Assembly (NCBI GenBank): GCA_002286715.1
Contig: NSJX01000008.1
Span: 87,630 to 151,629 of the forward strand
Direction of reading: 5' to 3'
Length of the DNA stretch: 64,000 bases
Origin: Dentipellis sp. KUC8613
Taxonomy: Eukaryota; Basidiomycota; Agaricomycetes; Russulales; Hericiaceae
In this document: positions 1 through 12,467 of the stretch, one piece after another
Numbering within the stretch: the stretch's first letter is position 1
How the letters are laid out: every line of letters starts with the position of its first letter
The notes under the pieces: generated by a model
Databases searched by the model: none
The model's input: the letters and a program-made list of their open reading frames with translations, nothing else
What the model was told of the DNA's origin: nothing
Position numbers and translations under genes: made by a program

Positions 1-1678
1 AACCGCTGCTCCCATATTATCTTCAGGTGAGAGTGGTCAAACTTTTTTTTCTTCGCGTCGGTAACGATAGACAGGAATATCATGGACTCTCAGCTACTAT
101 GCGTCTCGCCAAGCGGTACAAAGGTCTGGCTATACTATGGGAGCATCGCTTCTATGGTGCATCGTTGCCCTTTCCTGTGAACGTATGACAGCTCTCAACT
201 TTTGTTACCTTTCAATGCTGATCGTGCCGCTCAGAGGAATACGACATCGGAGCAATGGAGATTCTTGACGACTGAGCAAGCCCTCGAAGATGTCGTCTAC
301 TTCGCAAATTCATTTCAACTTCCGGCCCGTAATTCAACGTCGTTCCATCCTTCAACCACACCGTGGGTATGGCTCGGAGGATCCTACCCTGGCGTGCGCG
401 GCGCTCTGATGCGGCAGCGAAATCCCGAGACCATCTTCGCAGTGTGGGCCAGCTCCGCGCCTGTCCAAGCGCAGGTAGATATGTCAAGTTATTACAAGGC
501 GGCCGAGCGCAGTCTCACGCGTAATTGCTCTGCTGACTGGGTTGCGGTGACGCGATACGTGGACAATGTTCTGGGTACTGGGAATGGAACTGCCTCGGCT
601 CAGATGAAATTCGATCTCTTGAAAGCCCGTCTCAGTGGACCGGGAGGGAATACCACGGGAGCGCAGAATTTGACTCTAGAGCAAGCAAATGCGACTAGCA
701 GCGTCTCTGCGGCGTCAGTGCTGATGGACCCACTGAGCTTTTACCAGGTATGTCAATTTGCCATTCTGAAAATCCTTAGCTAACGTATATCATGGTGGCC
801 AGTACTACGGATTCAACGCTTCGTTGTTGCCCTTCTGCAATAACGTTCAGACTCGCAACTTCACTGCTTCTCCGCCGGAGTCTGGCCTCGCTGCAACACT
901 GGGTATCCAAGTTGCACTTGACGCTTTTCTCACAGGTATAGCAGAGATAGACTATGACTCGATACCTGGGGACCCGGATGACCCTATTGCGGACCAATCT
1001 TGGATGTGGCAATATTGCTCAGAGTACGGTACGTCTTGAGGTTACGGTTATAAGCATACCGTAGTAACCAGACATTATCATAGGATTTTATCAGCGAGGA
1101 GATGCGAAGAATCCCCTATCCATCGAAACATCGTTCCGCTCTCTCGAGCTTTTCCAGCAGGAATGCAATTCTGCGTTTCCTGTCGGCCTCCCGCCATCGC
1201 CGAACGTGAGCAATATCAACAAGTACGGTGGATGGGATATGAAGCCGTCTAATGTAATGTTTGCAAACGGAGAGTGTGAGTCCGACTGGTCAATACTTGT
1301 ACGATATCTGAACAATCGTATGCAGTCGACCCCTGGCGTACAATGGGGCTAGCGTCGATCGAGACCAACTCTCCTCATCGCAGCCCGACAGTGGTAGTCC
1401 CAAGGTTGTTTTTTCTTTTCTCTCTATCTGTGTCCGATGTCTGATGATGACTCAGATGCAACGAGCCGTCGCCTGGATCGTCCTTTTTCGGGATCACCTA
1501 CGACAACATGGTCCATGTCAGCGACATGCGCGTTCTTCTCGTCCCCGACGCAAACCATACAGACTTCAAGACGATCGGGTTCTACAGCCCCGTGTCGCAA
1601 GAGCCATTTTATACAGGACTTGGCTTGTTCCAGTTGGCGTTGGATGAGTGGCTTCCATGCTTTGGAAAACGCGAGTGA
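1..1678 (+). CDS. Serine peptidase family S28 (Pro-X carboxypeptidase/DPP2-like), 5' end outside window
   Basis: S28 peptidases are lysosomal, vacuolar or secreted alpha/beta-hydrolases that cleave after proline. Exons read 1-26, 75-182, 235-747, 803-1028, 1084-1275, 1326-1404 and about 1457-1678, with phases that match at every junction. The second exon carries the family block LWEHRFYG, followed after an intron by FLTTEQAL. The nucleophile motif is GGSYPG near 375-395. Late in the protein are a DPW motif near 1330 and an ANHTDF segment near 1550 that should hold the catalytic His. Several N-x-S/T sites suggest a glycosylated secreted protein. The signal peptide and first exons lie before base 1. 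No break is seen in the visible part. The family call is firm; the exact specificity is unknown. Confidence 0.9.
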
Positions 1679-1763
1679 TTATTGGTCTCGATTCTAGTTA
1701 CAACTATTTTCGGTTCGCATGTGACGACAGTAGCGCTGGAAGCGCCTCCCGTCTCTTACCCTC

Positions 1764-3567
1764 TCATGTATGCTTAGTCACGTGTTGCAGTCTACCTTCG
1801 GCGATCTTCCAATCGTCTTCGGGGCGGCCCTGCCAGTACACTTCCCAGCGCTTATAGATCTCTTCCTTCCATCGCCGAAGCACATCCTCATCTACCGGCT
1901 CTTCACCATTATACACAGGGCCATTGAGCTCGTACATGAGCCCGAGTTCGCGCGAGAGTGCAACCGTTTGGTTCGCGGGCGCGAGGCGGAGATCCTCGTA
2001 AATCTGCATGACTGCGGGAACGTTGCTAAGGGTCGTTGATGGGTGCGAGAGGAGGCGGCCGAGGAGATAGGAGTCCTACAGCGTTGTAAAGAATTCATGC
2101 CGGTCATTTTAATGAGCCCCTCGCGTGTGCACACATGAAAAGCGTACCTCCATGGCCTGGCCGGCGCCTGCTCCGAGATGTGTTGTCATCGCATGCATCT
2201 ACGCTCGACAATGAGCTGCTTGAAATTTATCTCAGAAGTCATGATCCTACCGAATCCCCGAGGATCGCCACACGACCTTCCCCAGCAAACGGGACGAATC
2301 CCATTGTGTGCAGCGCCCAGCGCGACACCACAGGGTCTAGGGCCTGTAGAGACATAATTAACACGGTGCTGTCTTTCGGAAAGGCGCTGCGGCGAGTCGT
2401 AGGCTTACATCGAGCACTTCTCGGACGTCGGGCTCCCAGCCCTGAAAGGCATCCAGCACCTCCTCTTTGGGTGCATCTCGCATCCATTTACCTTCGTATG
2501 GCGTCCCTTCACCATCTGGCACGGTGTAGAACGCCAAGAAATTGATGAAGGCACCATTAGAAATGGGATATACGATGATATGCTGCGTAACGTGAATAAA
2601 TGATCGACCAAAGGAACCAAATGTATTGTACGCACTTTCATCTTGCCCGAGTACTGCAGGAAAATGTCGACCGGATGAGTCGTTGGAGACACGTATCCCA
2701 GTGGAGTAAACTTACGCAGAAACCGGCGCTCGTCCAAAGAGGATGATCCGCGCGCACTTTGGTAGGCTTGATGAGGGAGCGGTAGATGATGGTTCCAGTC
2801 CACTTGGGTTCAATGGCTTTCTGAAGCGCCGCGGGCGATTGCAATTCCTGTGGGAGGCGGCCGGATTTCTGCACCTCTGCGCCCAATTGCGTACGCACTA
2901 CGGATCGAATACCGTCAGCGCCGATGAGCACGTTTGTCGCCGCCGTGCTTCCGTCGTCAAAGTGCAGCATTGTGGTGTAGTCTCCCGTATGCGTATAAAA
3001 CATGAGACGCTTTGAGGTGTGAATGGTACAGTTGTCAGGAAGTGCGCTCTTCAAAATGTCGACAAGGTGCATGCGATGCAGTGGAATTGCAGTATCTGGA
3101 ATACTATTAGGCAGGTTGATGAGACGATCTTAGAATGCTTACATGGCGCGACCAAATGGAATAGATCTTTCCCTTCAACAGGAGTATCGGCTCGCCGACA
3201 AGTGAGTATGGGTGCTGCAAAAACAAAGTTACGTCAAACAATTCGCTTGTAGGTGCGCGAGGATGCCTTACCCTTGCCTTCCCTCGGAATTGGGATGTTC
3301 CTTTTGTCCATCTCTGCCTGAAGCCCGAGCTGCTGCATAACCTCCCACGTCCGTTTCCATACAAGAAGGCCAGCGCCGATGGTCCCAATCTCCGTAGCAG
3401 ACTCGTATATGTCTACCGGTATGTCGCCATATTTACCAAGTGTAGCAGCGAGTGTAAGACCACCGATTCCACCGCCACTGAGGGAAAATTAGCCTGATTT
3501 CGAAATGAACCAGTGAAAATATCGTGAAGACACACCAAATCGCGACTCTGAACTTTGGAGAGGTCAT
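1764..3567 (-). CDS. FAD-dependent aromatic monooxygenase (salicylate hydroxylase-like)
   Basis: This is a class A flavoprotein monooxygenase, a family that hydroxylates aromatic or similar substrates with NAD(P)H and O2. The start is the ATG at 3567. A first exon of 32 nt (3567-3536) joins 3477-3272 in phase and forms the dinucleotide-binding motif CGGGIGGL, with an acidic YES segment after the next strand. The exon around 3072-2700 holds the GADGIRS motif (DG motif). Near 2250-2160 a short intron joins GDS to MHAMTTHLGAGAG, the GD(A/S)xHxxxPxxGxG flavin motif. The last exon ends at the TGA at 1764. The architecture is complete for a protein of roughly 430-450 residues. The substrate cannot be read from sequence. 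It is tail to tail with the S28 gene, 85 bp apart. Confidence 0.86.
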
Positions 3568-3660
3568 GGCGATATAGAAGACACGTATGGTTGTGGTACA
3601 ACCAGTGGCTGTGGAATCCTTCCGGCCGCGGACGCGATCTCGAGGTTGACAACTTGCCCC

Positions 3661-3669
3661 TTATGTATA
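3661..3669 (-). promoter_or_regulatory. Possible TATA box of the flavin monooxygenase gene
   Basis: On the minus strand the sequence reads TATACATAA about 95 nt upstream of the ATG at 3567, a plausible distance for a fungal core promoter. It is only a motif match. The rest of 3568-4136 holds no coding frame that I can support. Confidence 0.35.
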
Positions 3670-4136
3670 GCCGCGGCCCTTCGGGCTGCGGGATGCGCCG
3701 CAAGCATGCTTGGGTGGACTTGAGACCGCAGCGTCGGCAAGTCAATTGCACAATGGGGCTCGGGTGGGAAGACCTTTTGGCCACTTCAGGTAAGTAGATT
3801 GCCCGACCCATGCCCGAGCCACTTTGATCCCTCTCGATGACATGTAGCAATTTATTAGAACTGGCCCCTGGTACCGGTGCTGATCGAAGTCACGCTCCCG
3901 CAGCCGTCCTCCTCCGTTCAAATGCAGCACCAGTGAAGGCGGTACGACTACAAGGATATCTGTGACCGAGTGCACATATATTCTGGGCGAGTCGGGATAG
4001 AAGTACCTTCATAAGTGATTGAATGGGGAAGAAGCTGCCTAGGTGCCGACGGTATCCGGCGCTGTGAAGTCAGATCTCCTTTTCTTCATCTGACCGAGGG
4101 GATGACGATTCTACACCACAGATGATTGCACGTTCA

Positions 4137-4674
4137 TTCTTCCAGAATTACATAACGAACCTCAAGACGGACGCCCTCCATGTACCCCAGCATCGACTTC
4201 CGGGTAAAAGCATCAAAGTGATATGTATTGTCTTCAGCGACGATGCACAGGCAAACCCATCCAGGCGCGCTCAGAACAGTCGCCAATCCGGCATATTCAG
4301 GTAGAAATTGATGCGTATGATCAACATCTCGAGGAGCGGCACCATATGAGGGCAAGACCCCCAGCATTGCAGAGAAGATGCCCTCAATAGGCTCGCAGCC
4401 GTCCCAACGGCCCCCAAGATCGAGCTTCACACTACGAGCCTTGCATAGCTTCGAGTTGATGCACCAAAAAAGCTGGTCCCAGTTGGGTACAATTGGATGC
4501 GCTAAACCAGAACGGACCGAGCTTAAGAGAATCGGCATCGACGAGCTGTATCTTGTGGGCGAGTGCAGCTACGCCTTGTGCATAAAGCTTGTCGAATCTG
4601 GAGGGAAGGATACGGCTAGATGAGTATAACATCGATAGGCTTGCCATGCGGATAGCTTTGCCTACAGGGTCCAT
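4137..4674 (-). CDS. Possible gene of unknown function (uncertain)
   Basis: Two overlapping open frames run on the minus strand. One starts with ATG at 4674 and stays open to 4432. A second covers 4538 to 4134 and contains coding-like stretches such as GGRWDGCEPIEGIF and EDNTYHFDAF. A small intron or a frameshift between 4530 and 4430 would join them, but I could not find a single convincing donor/acceptor pair. I do not recognise the product. It may be a degraded gene or a wrong call. Confidence 0.3.
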
Positions 4675-5242
4675 ATCTGTCCGTCGATTCCAGCACCTTT
4701 GAGCTGGTCCTGCTTCCTAGTGCTCGCAAAAGAGCAGAGAGACCTAGGCGCACTCCCATACATCTAGACTATCGTTAGCATCGATGCTGACGGTAAAATG
4801 CAGTCGACGAACCTATAGGGGTTTGAGGTGCATGGCTTTCCGACTGCGAGTAAACCTAGCCGACGACAAGATACGAGAAGACTGGAGAGGTTGAGTCATG
4901 GTTCACCGATAGTGGTGATTGACCGTTAATGCTATGTGCGGGTTGAGTATAATATAGCATGGGGAAGACTGATCGCCTTGAGGGGAGGTGTTGGATACAT
5001 AGTGGAAGAGGACGCACAGACGCAAATATATACAACGTCAGCGCTTAGCGCTAAGCCATCGGCGGAGCTAGAATGTCCTCTTTTCCAGCCATGACGCGGC
5101 TGCTCAACGATCATTGCGTTCGGGCGAATGTTCAGCACTGCAAGAGCAACGACACCACGCGCTGGCGGTCGTAAGTGCCTCTAATCAAGGCAACGCAGAA
5201 CATCTCAACGGCGAAAAATAGATCAAGAAGTCCAACAAAGAC
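4675..5242. other. Intergenic, no gene seen
   Basis: This is the presumed 5' region of FunK1 kinase 1. I see only short frames. A TATAATATA-like string lies near 4950, too far from the ATG to assign with confidence. Confidence 0.4.
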
Positions 5243-7704
5243 ATGGATCCTTATTATGAAAAACCTATCGACGCGTTCCAGTTCATCGACAACTACTTTC
5301 CTAAGGGACTGTCCGCTGCTGGGTCTGATCATGAGCATCACTACGGAGATTTCAACGCCGTGGCCAATGATCTCAGTGGTGAAGGGACCTACTATGTACC
5401 TCTCGTGAGTATCTTCTATTCACAGATTCAGACACGAAGATACTCACGTTTTTCTTCCATGAACGAACGTATGAAGTGTAAGATCGTGAATAGTATGCTG
5501 CGTTCTGCTGGCCTTGGTGAATATGTTCTAGCATACACAGGTGATACACCCGAGAATGGCATTGAGGACCCGTTGAAGCCAGATCTATCGCTATATCGCG
5601 CAGAATACCATGATGCGTTCATGACTACTCCGATATCAGGACCCTCTCCCGATGATCGGGTTCTGGGAGAGCTCGCACAAAAGGGATACAAGGCGCGGAC
5701 AGTCTGGGCTAGGATGGTATCTACTGTCGAAATCAAGGCGAAAGACGGCGATTCTCCATTCCACGACTTCGGAAAATTTCAAGATACTCTTCAGCCGACT
5801 CGAGGCTTTGAAGGTGCTAGGGCGCGCTCACAGATGGTCAGCTATGCCACTGAAATCCAAACTCGACAACATCGCGAGTTTGTTTTGACCGCGTTCATTT
5901 GGAAAAGATACATTCGCTTTATGAAGTGGGATCGGACGCATACACAGGTCACCCATCCCATTAACTATGTTGAAAATCCCGAACTATTCTTGCGCTTCTT
6001 CTACTATCTTGCTCTTTCAGACAAGAAGCGGTGGGGCCACCAGCCATCCGTAACACTTGCCCAGAAGGAGGACATAGCTCGACTCCATTCTTTATTGGGC
6101 TACCTGAATGGTGAAGGCAGAAACGGACCCGGGGCCGACTATGAACGAATGTATCTCGATGACATGATCGGAAACCAGCGTTTCTATCCGATCCACAAAG
6201 TAAGTCCCTTCGACATCGTCTTATTGGATCAGTCTTGACACCGATCTCTCCAGGTCCTGTGCTCAGACGTGAAGACACCGGAAACGACGCGTTCCTATCT
6301 CATAGGAAAGCCCATTTCGGTATCGCGATCTCCAGTCGGCCGTGCGACCAAAGGTTTTGTTGCCTTGGACATTGATAATAATATGCTAGTTTTCATGAAA
6401 GATTACTGGTGCACCGATGCTGAGAGTATCCGGCCCGAGCTTGAGATATACAAGACTCTCAATGGTATGAATATCCCTCACTTATCGACAGCATTGGCTG
6501 GGAGCGGCGCTGCGAGCGCTAGCCGTCAAGTTGCCAAACACGAGGAACAATTTGTCGGTGCTACGAGTTCGAAAGGAGGTCTGCAGCGGCGATTCCATCA
6601 CCGTCTCGTTTTTGATAGGCTCGGTCGTCCATTGGAGACATACAAAACTCAAGAAGAACTCCTCACATGCCTTTACCACGCATATCTGGGTATGTGTCCC
6701 GTGAAGGTGCGCTAGAAATGCCATGCTGACATGCTGTACTGCATATTAACGTAGCTCATTACCATGCATGGTCCAGGGCAAAGATTCTGCACCGGAATAT
6801 CAGTACCAACAATATCTTGATTGATATCCGAACAGGAGAAGGTTTCCTAAACGATTGGAGTATGAGCAAATATGAGCACGAACTTGACAAGGGTGCAACG
6901 CAGCCATGGCGTTCCGTGAGTCATGTGTCCTATATCGTTACATGTGCGATTAATTCCAGGCTGCTTCTTCACCAGGGAACTTGGGAATATATGTCTGCTG
7001 CCTTGCTCAAGTTCCCGATGAAACCGAACGAGCTTTCTGACGATCTCGAGTCCTTCCTTCATGTCGCAACTGTCATGGGTCTTCGGTTCCACTTGCACGA
7101 TATGTCTGTGACGATCAATGACGGGACACTCATTAGCATTGACAAGCAGAAGATGAAAGAGGACAACCGACTCGCGACTCATATGAAGATGACATACTAC
7201 CACCACGGCGATCGGCTGGAAGGCAAGCACAGCATTGGCGGAAAGTTCAAATTTCAAGAGTTCCTCGCAGGGAAGCCAGATGTTATTTTTGACCGCCCGA
7301 AGGATCCCCTACCAACATTCATTACAAGCCTTTACCAATTATTTAGCTCTCGATACCAGGCTCTTGATGTTGATGAATACGAGAAGAGATATGGATACAC
7401 TTCCAGGTCCAATCGCGCGTCAAAAGTAGGCGATGAGAATAAGGGTACTCGCAAAACAGTCTCCTTATTTACGACTGGACTTGAACCCTCACCTGGACCC
7501 GTGCTTTCAGTCGCCGCATCTCCACAACAAGGAGTGAGCCATCTCAAAGATTTGACTCACAGGGATCTCAGCGCCGTTTGGCGAACTCTCGGCGAGGAGA
7601 GAATCTGGCCGGATGCGAGTGAGAAAACTGCAGATCAGCTCCAGGGCCTTCAACTTAATTCCATCGAAAGGAGGACATCGAGCAGGCACTTTGCAATTGA
7701 CTAA
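5243..7704 (+). CDS. FunK1 fungal-type protein kinase, copy 1 (HRN variant)
   Basis: FunK1 kinases are a fungal family expanded in mushroom-forming fungi; their substrates are largely unknown. Exons are 5243-5404, 5483-6199, 6254-6689, 6755-6915 and 6976-7704. The start ATG is supported by the homologous MDPYA/MNPYA starts of the copies at 34843 and 45132. After an N-terminal helical region, the kinase part begins around GRATKGFVALD with the likely ATP Lys in VFMKD. The catalytic loop reads HRNISTNNIL, so the usual catalytic Asp of HRD is Asn. The DFG position reads LNDWS. The C-terminal part ends near residue 700 with a low-complexity tail. The exon around 5740-5815 is continuous here, whereas the two paralogs carry an intron-like segment at the same place. 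It may be a pseudokinase or have altered catalysis. Confidence 0.85.
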
Positions 7705-8225
7705 AAAGGACAACTTGAACAACCATCAAAGAGAGCTAGATCAAGCGGGAAGCTATCGACACGGCCGGGGAGTGCATGTCGGGCGACCAGCGGACCAGAC
7801 TCGGCGGGGGGAAGCCGTGCCTCTTCGGTAATGTGACTAGGTGGTTTATTTCTTACATGTCGAAATTCAGGATATACTTCCGCTCTTCGAAACAGAGGAT
7901 GCACTGCAGCTATATTACAAAAATACAGAGGGGCTGCTCGTGCGCCTCGTTACGGAAGAAATTCAGATCACGGAATGATTGTTGCTTTCGTATTTTCGAG
8001 ACTCTGTTCGCGACGACGCTCGCGTCTCTTCGCCTGCTCGTGCAAACAGTTGACAGATAAAAGCATAATCATAGCTATAATCAAAGACGAACATGATGTT
8101 GGCAAATACAGCGCAATCGAAAGCGGAATGAAACAATCGCAACTGTGCCCTGACAAGATAATGTGACCAATTAGCCTAAGCTATGTAGATGCTAAAATTC
8201 CCGGTCTTAGACTCACCTCATTGAC
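7705..8225. other. Intergenic, no gene seen
   Basis: This lies between the FunK1 stop and the stop codon of the transposon-split gene. Only short frames with no family resemblance are present. Confidence 0.4.
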
Positions 8226-8626
8226 CTACGTCTCATACTGCCGGAAATTCTGAACCTGTGAAGAATAGGTCAAGGACCTGAAACTGCGGTGCGTCCCAAG
8301 ATTCTGTGGCATGATTGGAGGTGGGTCTGGCTCGTGATTCTGACGGCGGTAGTGTCTGTGGTAATGAAGCTTGCGATTACCACCTCCCGATCTCTTCAGA
8401 CGGCAGTGGTAGTTCCAAGGGATCAAGTGACCAGTTCGAGCGCCTTGTCCGGTGATAAAGATATCGGCTCCATCCGGTAGCTCTACAATATCCGGAGGGC
8501 CCGAAACCTGTCCGAAGAGTTGAACCTCGATCCTGTTCCTGTCGTTTTGAACAAACTGCCATTCGGCTTGGTGTTGACGCTTGTTCTCCACTACAGCGAG
8601 ACCGATGCCCCACGATACACACGAAT

Positions 8627-8663
8627 AGTGGCGTTCAGACTTCACGATTCGGGCGTCACTTCA
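8627..8663 (+). repeat. Left terminal inverted repeat of the Harbinger element
   Basis: This 37-bp end pairs with the inverted copy at 12431-12467 with three mismatches (positions 17, 26 and 32). The repeat beyond it is degenerate. The flanking base triplet is AAT. Confidence 0.85.
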
Positions 8664-8874
8664 GTCGACGCTTCAGAGGCCGATTTAAGTGTCCAAATCT
8701 AAGCCCGAAGTGGCCGAGTCATGTCTGAACAGCCCGCTTCAGGACGTAAGATATCCGATTCACCATCGTCGCTTCGTCCCTGCCAGAGGACGCGATGACG
8801 CCCTCTTGCTACGAAGTTTTTTTTCCCACCCTCTGTTGTTTCGCCTCGACGGCGAGCTCGCTGTTTGTGACCCC

Positions 8875-10712
8875 ATGCCTCGACAGGCGACGCGGCGCGC
8901 TCTCGTTCATCGACTTCGCTCCGACTACATCAAGTACAAGCAAGCGAGTGCCCGCCGAGCTTTTCGTCGACGTAATCGCGAAAGGCGCCATCGACAGACT
9001 CTACGCCGTCTTTTTCCTGTCCCTCGGCGCCGGCAGCAACGACACGACTCCTTTTCCTCCGCGTCCTCGTTTAGCTCAATATCTTCCTTCCCCTCTGACC
9101 ATACTTCCGACACCGACACCATCTTCTCACATGCATCCACGACAACCTCAGTCGCCAGCGACTTGTTTGATGTCATTCTCGAGGACATAGACCCGGATAT
9201 GCCAGAGCTGGAACTGATTGAATCAGATCCTGAAGACTCAGATGATGATTCGGATGACGACTCGGATGATGAAAGGTCACATTGGGAAGCGCGCTCGGCC
9301 GCGAGTGAGTGGTCCGATTGGAATGATGCCGATGACTTTGCGGGTGGCCGTACCCTTGGCCAGGCTGTCCAGGCCCATATCGACGAGCTTCACGCCCACC
9401 GATACCAGGTTGAACGCGAGGTCCTTCCCAAACCCCCACCCAATCTTCCGTTTGTCCTCACTACCCTCAAAGATGATTTTCCCGACCGCTTTCGTCAGTC
9501 TCTCCGCGTCACCCCATCTACTTTCGACAACCTCGTTGAACGGATTGCCGATGATCCCGTTTTTGCAAACCAGTCCCATTGCCCGCAGATCCCGGTGGCC
9601 CATCAACTCGCAATCACGCTCTGGCGGTTTGGGCGCTATGGGAATGGTGCAGGGGTGCAGGAGGTGGCAAACTGGGCCGGTACCGGTCGTGGTACTGTCC
9701 TGCTCGTCACTGATCGTGTCATCACCGCCCTCCTGCGTCAGGATCTTGTTCAGGAGGCGGTGCGGTTTCCGACTAGGCGAGAGAAGAAGCATGCACGGCG
9801 CTGGATTAGAAAGCGGGGATTTCGGGACTGGCAGAAGGGGATCTACATGGTCGACGGTACACTCGTGCCGTTGTTCGATCGCCCATATTGGTATGGGGAG
9901 AGTTATTTCGATAGAAAATGCAACTACTCGCTGAACATACAGGTGCATAGCTCATTCCCATCTAATTTTGCTCCGAAACTTACAAATTTTTAGATTGTCT
10001 CTTTGCCAAATCTCCGAATTGTCGACTTCGGCTATGGCTTCACTGGAAGTGCACATGATGCATCCGCATGGAAGAGGACTCGCCTTTACCAGGAGCATCA
10101 ACAGCTTCTTGACGAAGGAGAATTTGTTCTCGCCGACTCTGCATATCCAGTATGTCATTTCCTAGTTCGAAGCCCTGTTTTGTTTCATTCATGTTTAAAC
10201 CCTTCTAGCTCACGACATGGTTGACGGCACCATACAAAAAGCCCTTATGCTATGAAGGACGTAATGAAGAATTCAACAATGCACTCTCAAGCCTTCGTAT
10301 ACGCTCCGAGCATGCGATAGGCTATCTCAAAGGTCGTTTTCAGTCGCTCAAGGGCTTACGGGTTCGCATAGCCGACGAGGAGAGCCACCGCGCAGCATCA
10401 CGTTGGTGCGCTGCTTGTATTGTCACGCACTCCTTCGCTATGCAACAGGAAGCTGAAGAGCGTGGAAATGATGACGTCGATGACGACTCGTTCATTGCTG
10501 CAGGACTGTCTTCGAGCTTGGATGGCGCTGGCTCCGATTCTGACCATGAGGATGTTGCTAACGTAGACTCACTTGGCTCAGGAAAGCTTTTCCGAGAGAG
10601 GTTGAAGTCACTTTACCTTCGAGCGAAGGATGCATTGCGGCATAGGCGTAGGCGTAGGGATGCTGGTTTCTTGTCATCTGAGAACATGTCTTCGGATGTA
10701 ACTTCTGAGTAG
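8875..10712 (+). CDS. Harbinger transposase (DDE_Tnp_4 / HARBI1-like nuclease)
   Basis: This enzyme cuts and rejoins the transposon ends. Exons are 8875-9942, 9994-10149 and 10209-10712, in phase. The ATG at 8875 (MPRQATRRAL) is chosen because the frame upstream has no other ATG. An Arg-rich N-terminus and an acidic Asp/Ser tract near 9230-9275 precede the helix-turn-helix-like region (FRQSLRVTPSTFDNLV). The catalytic acids appear as MVDGT (first Asp), ADSAYP (second Asp) and SEHAIGYLKGRF (Glu). The C-terminus is acidic then basic. No stop or frameshift was seen. Confidence 0.9.
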
Positions 10713-10785
10713 CTCATATGTATGATGTGTTGATTTCATGGATAACAAATTTTGAAGTCAGGAGAGTGATCTACGTGATTAAGTA

Positions 10786-12156
10786 CTAGACGACATCATT
10801 ATTGCCCGACGTCATGAAGGAGTTCATGAGATCATAGTCCTGGAAGGGCTCAGGGGTTGAATCCAGGGTGTAGTTTGACGAAGAGGCAAATGGCGGAGGG
10901 GTGGAGAACCAAGAGGGAGAACGAGATGGCACACCTCGGGTGTTCATGGCCTTCATCCGCTCTATCTCCAGCTTGATGTCCAGCTCCCGCATCCGTGCCT
11001 CATGCTCCATCTTTGCAACGGTGATCGTCTCTGCCGATTTCACCTTCACTGTCCGGTGCTCATACTCGGCCTTCCTGACCTGCGCCTTTGCAATATGATG
11101 CTCACGGTCTGCTCTCGCACGCTCAAGACGTACTGAGGCATCAAGCTGACGCGTCTCCTCCTCGGCAGAGACCAGCTCCTCAAACTTTGACCTCTTCTTC
11201 GGCTTCCGGGCTCTATCCTCGACAACAGAAGGAGACATGTCTTCGGATTTCACTTTCCTCTTCAAGGAAGGAGTCGCTGTGGCCAGAGGTGGGTCACTGA
11301 CGTCGACGTCGGACTTGATATCTGTTTCGTCTCGGAGCACGTCGGAGTAAGTGTCGATGTCGTCATCAACAGAAGAAGGATCCTCGGTGTCGAAGTCAGG
11401 AATGGTAGTACCAATTGTACCGCTGTTGCCGAGGAGATGGTCGTTGATGCGATTCGGGCGGCTCCCGACTAGGTCGCGCATCTCGAAGAACCATGGGAAA
11501 CTGGCTTTAACCTCACCTGTAACATATTCAGCATGGAAGAAGCCATGAAATCCTGCAGAAGATGTAAACTCACGCCACTTGTTCACGAACTGGTTGTCAC
11601 ATTCCCAGATATCAGCCTCGCACTGGATGCCTTCACCAGTCTTGTCCAGAGTCCGAATATGCTCAATGGTGAGCTTACTGAGCCTAGAAGTCATTCGTCA
11701 GTTGAGGTAAGGGAGAAAACGACAGTAGAGCATACTTGTCGAGGCGGTTCTTTATCTTCTCAGACCACTTAGCTTTTGCCTTTGCGGACGTCGCCTTGGC
11801 AAAAGGCTCGCTGTACTCCTCATGGTCTTTGAAGGTCTTCTCAGCAATCTGGTAATACCAGTCCGTCTTTGCTTTCCCACCGCCATTTGCTGTAGACGGT
11901 GTCTTTCCGGGGCCTGGAAAAAGGCCGCTGCGGATCTTCTCGTCGTCCTCGATGGCGGTGATGATTGACCAGGTAAGGGTGTTGTCCTTCCAACTGTTTA
12001 AGAAGGTGAGCATTGATGCTGAATGCAAACAGACCGAGAAACTTACTCAACGCGCGTGGACATCGCAACGTCCAACCCATCGTCTTGCGGCTTTGGCTTT
12101 GATGGTTGCCTTTTTGAGTTTTTGGTTGACAAAGGAGTGGGTTTGCCAGGCGGCAT
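10786..12156 (-). CDS. Harbinger accessory protein (second ORF of the element)
   Basis: Harbinger elements usually encode a second, DNA-binding protein that helps move the transposase into the nucleus or to the TIRs. Three exons run from the ATG at 12156 (MPPGKPTPLS) through a block with WKDNTLTWSIITAIEDD, which resembles a Myb/SANT-like or trihelix start with spaced Trp residues, to a long exon 11694-10786. The middle has an acidic DxD region. The C-terminal third is a charged, probably coiled-coil stretch (RARADREHHIAKAQVRK). Introns near 12045-11995 and 11735-11690 join in phase. Its position inside the TIRs and opposite the transposase supports the role; the exact function is inferred. 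Confidence 0.75.
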
Positions 12157-12430
12157 GTTAAGGGAGTGTTATGATTAAAAAGGGTGTAGGGATTAAAAGA
12201 GCGTAGGGGAAGGGGGGGAAACAGGAGCTGCGACCGAGGACGTCAGACGCAAGGAGAGATGTGAAATTTTCGCGCTCCTGTCTGCTTACGTGACGTGGCT
12301 TACAAGGCTTGAAGCGGGGGCACTGCCGGGCTTACAGCCATCCACTTCGAATCGGCGAAGTGACTCCTGAGCCACTTCGTCACTTCGAAGTGTCGCTTCA
12401 GCTGCTCGATTCGGGACCCAAATCGAGGTT

Positions 12431-12467
12431 TGAAGCGACGCTCGAATCGTCAAGTCTGAACGCCACT
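12431..12467 (-). repeat. Right terminal inverted repeat of the Harbinger element
   Basis: This is the reverse complement of the left end with three mismatches over 37 bp. It is followed directly by the AAT target duplication. Confidence 0.85.

Larger units (their letters stand above)
8627..12467. mobile_element. Complete PIF/Harbinger DNA transposon, 3,841 bp
   Basis: The element has inverted ends beginning AGTGGCGTTCAGACTT on both sides, is flanked by the 3-bp direct repeat AAT (8624-8626 and 12468-12470), and carries the two genes typical of Harbinger elements: a DDE transposase on the plus strand and a second protein on the minus strand, converging near 10.75 kb. Three-base target duplications are the norm for this superfamily. 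Both genes look intact by hand splicing, so the copy could be autonomous. It sits inside another gene. Confidence 0.9.

Noticed and set aside
5428..5736. 102-codon minus-strand frame
   Set aside because: Antisense to the FunK1 exon, which has conserved paralogs in the plus sense.
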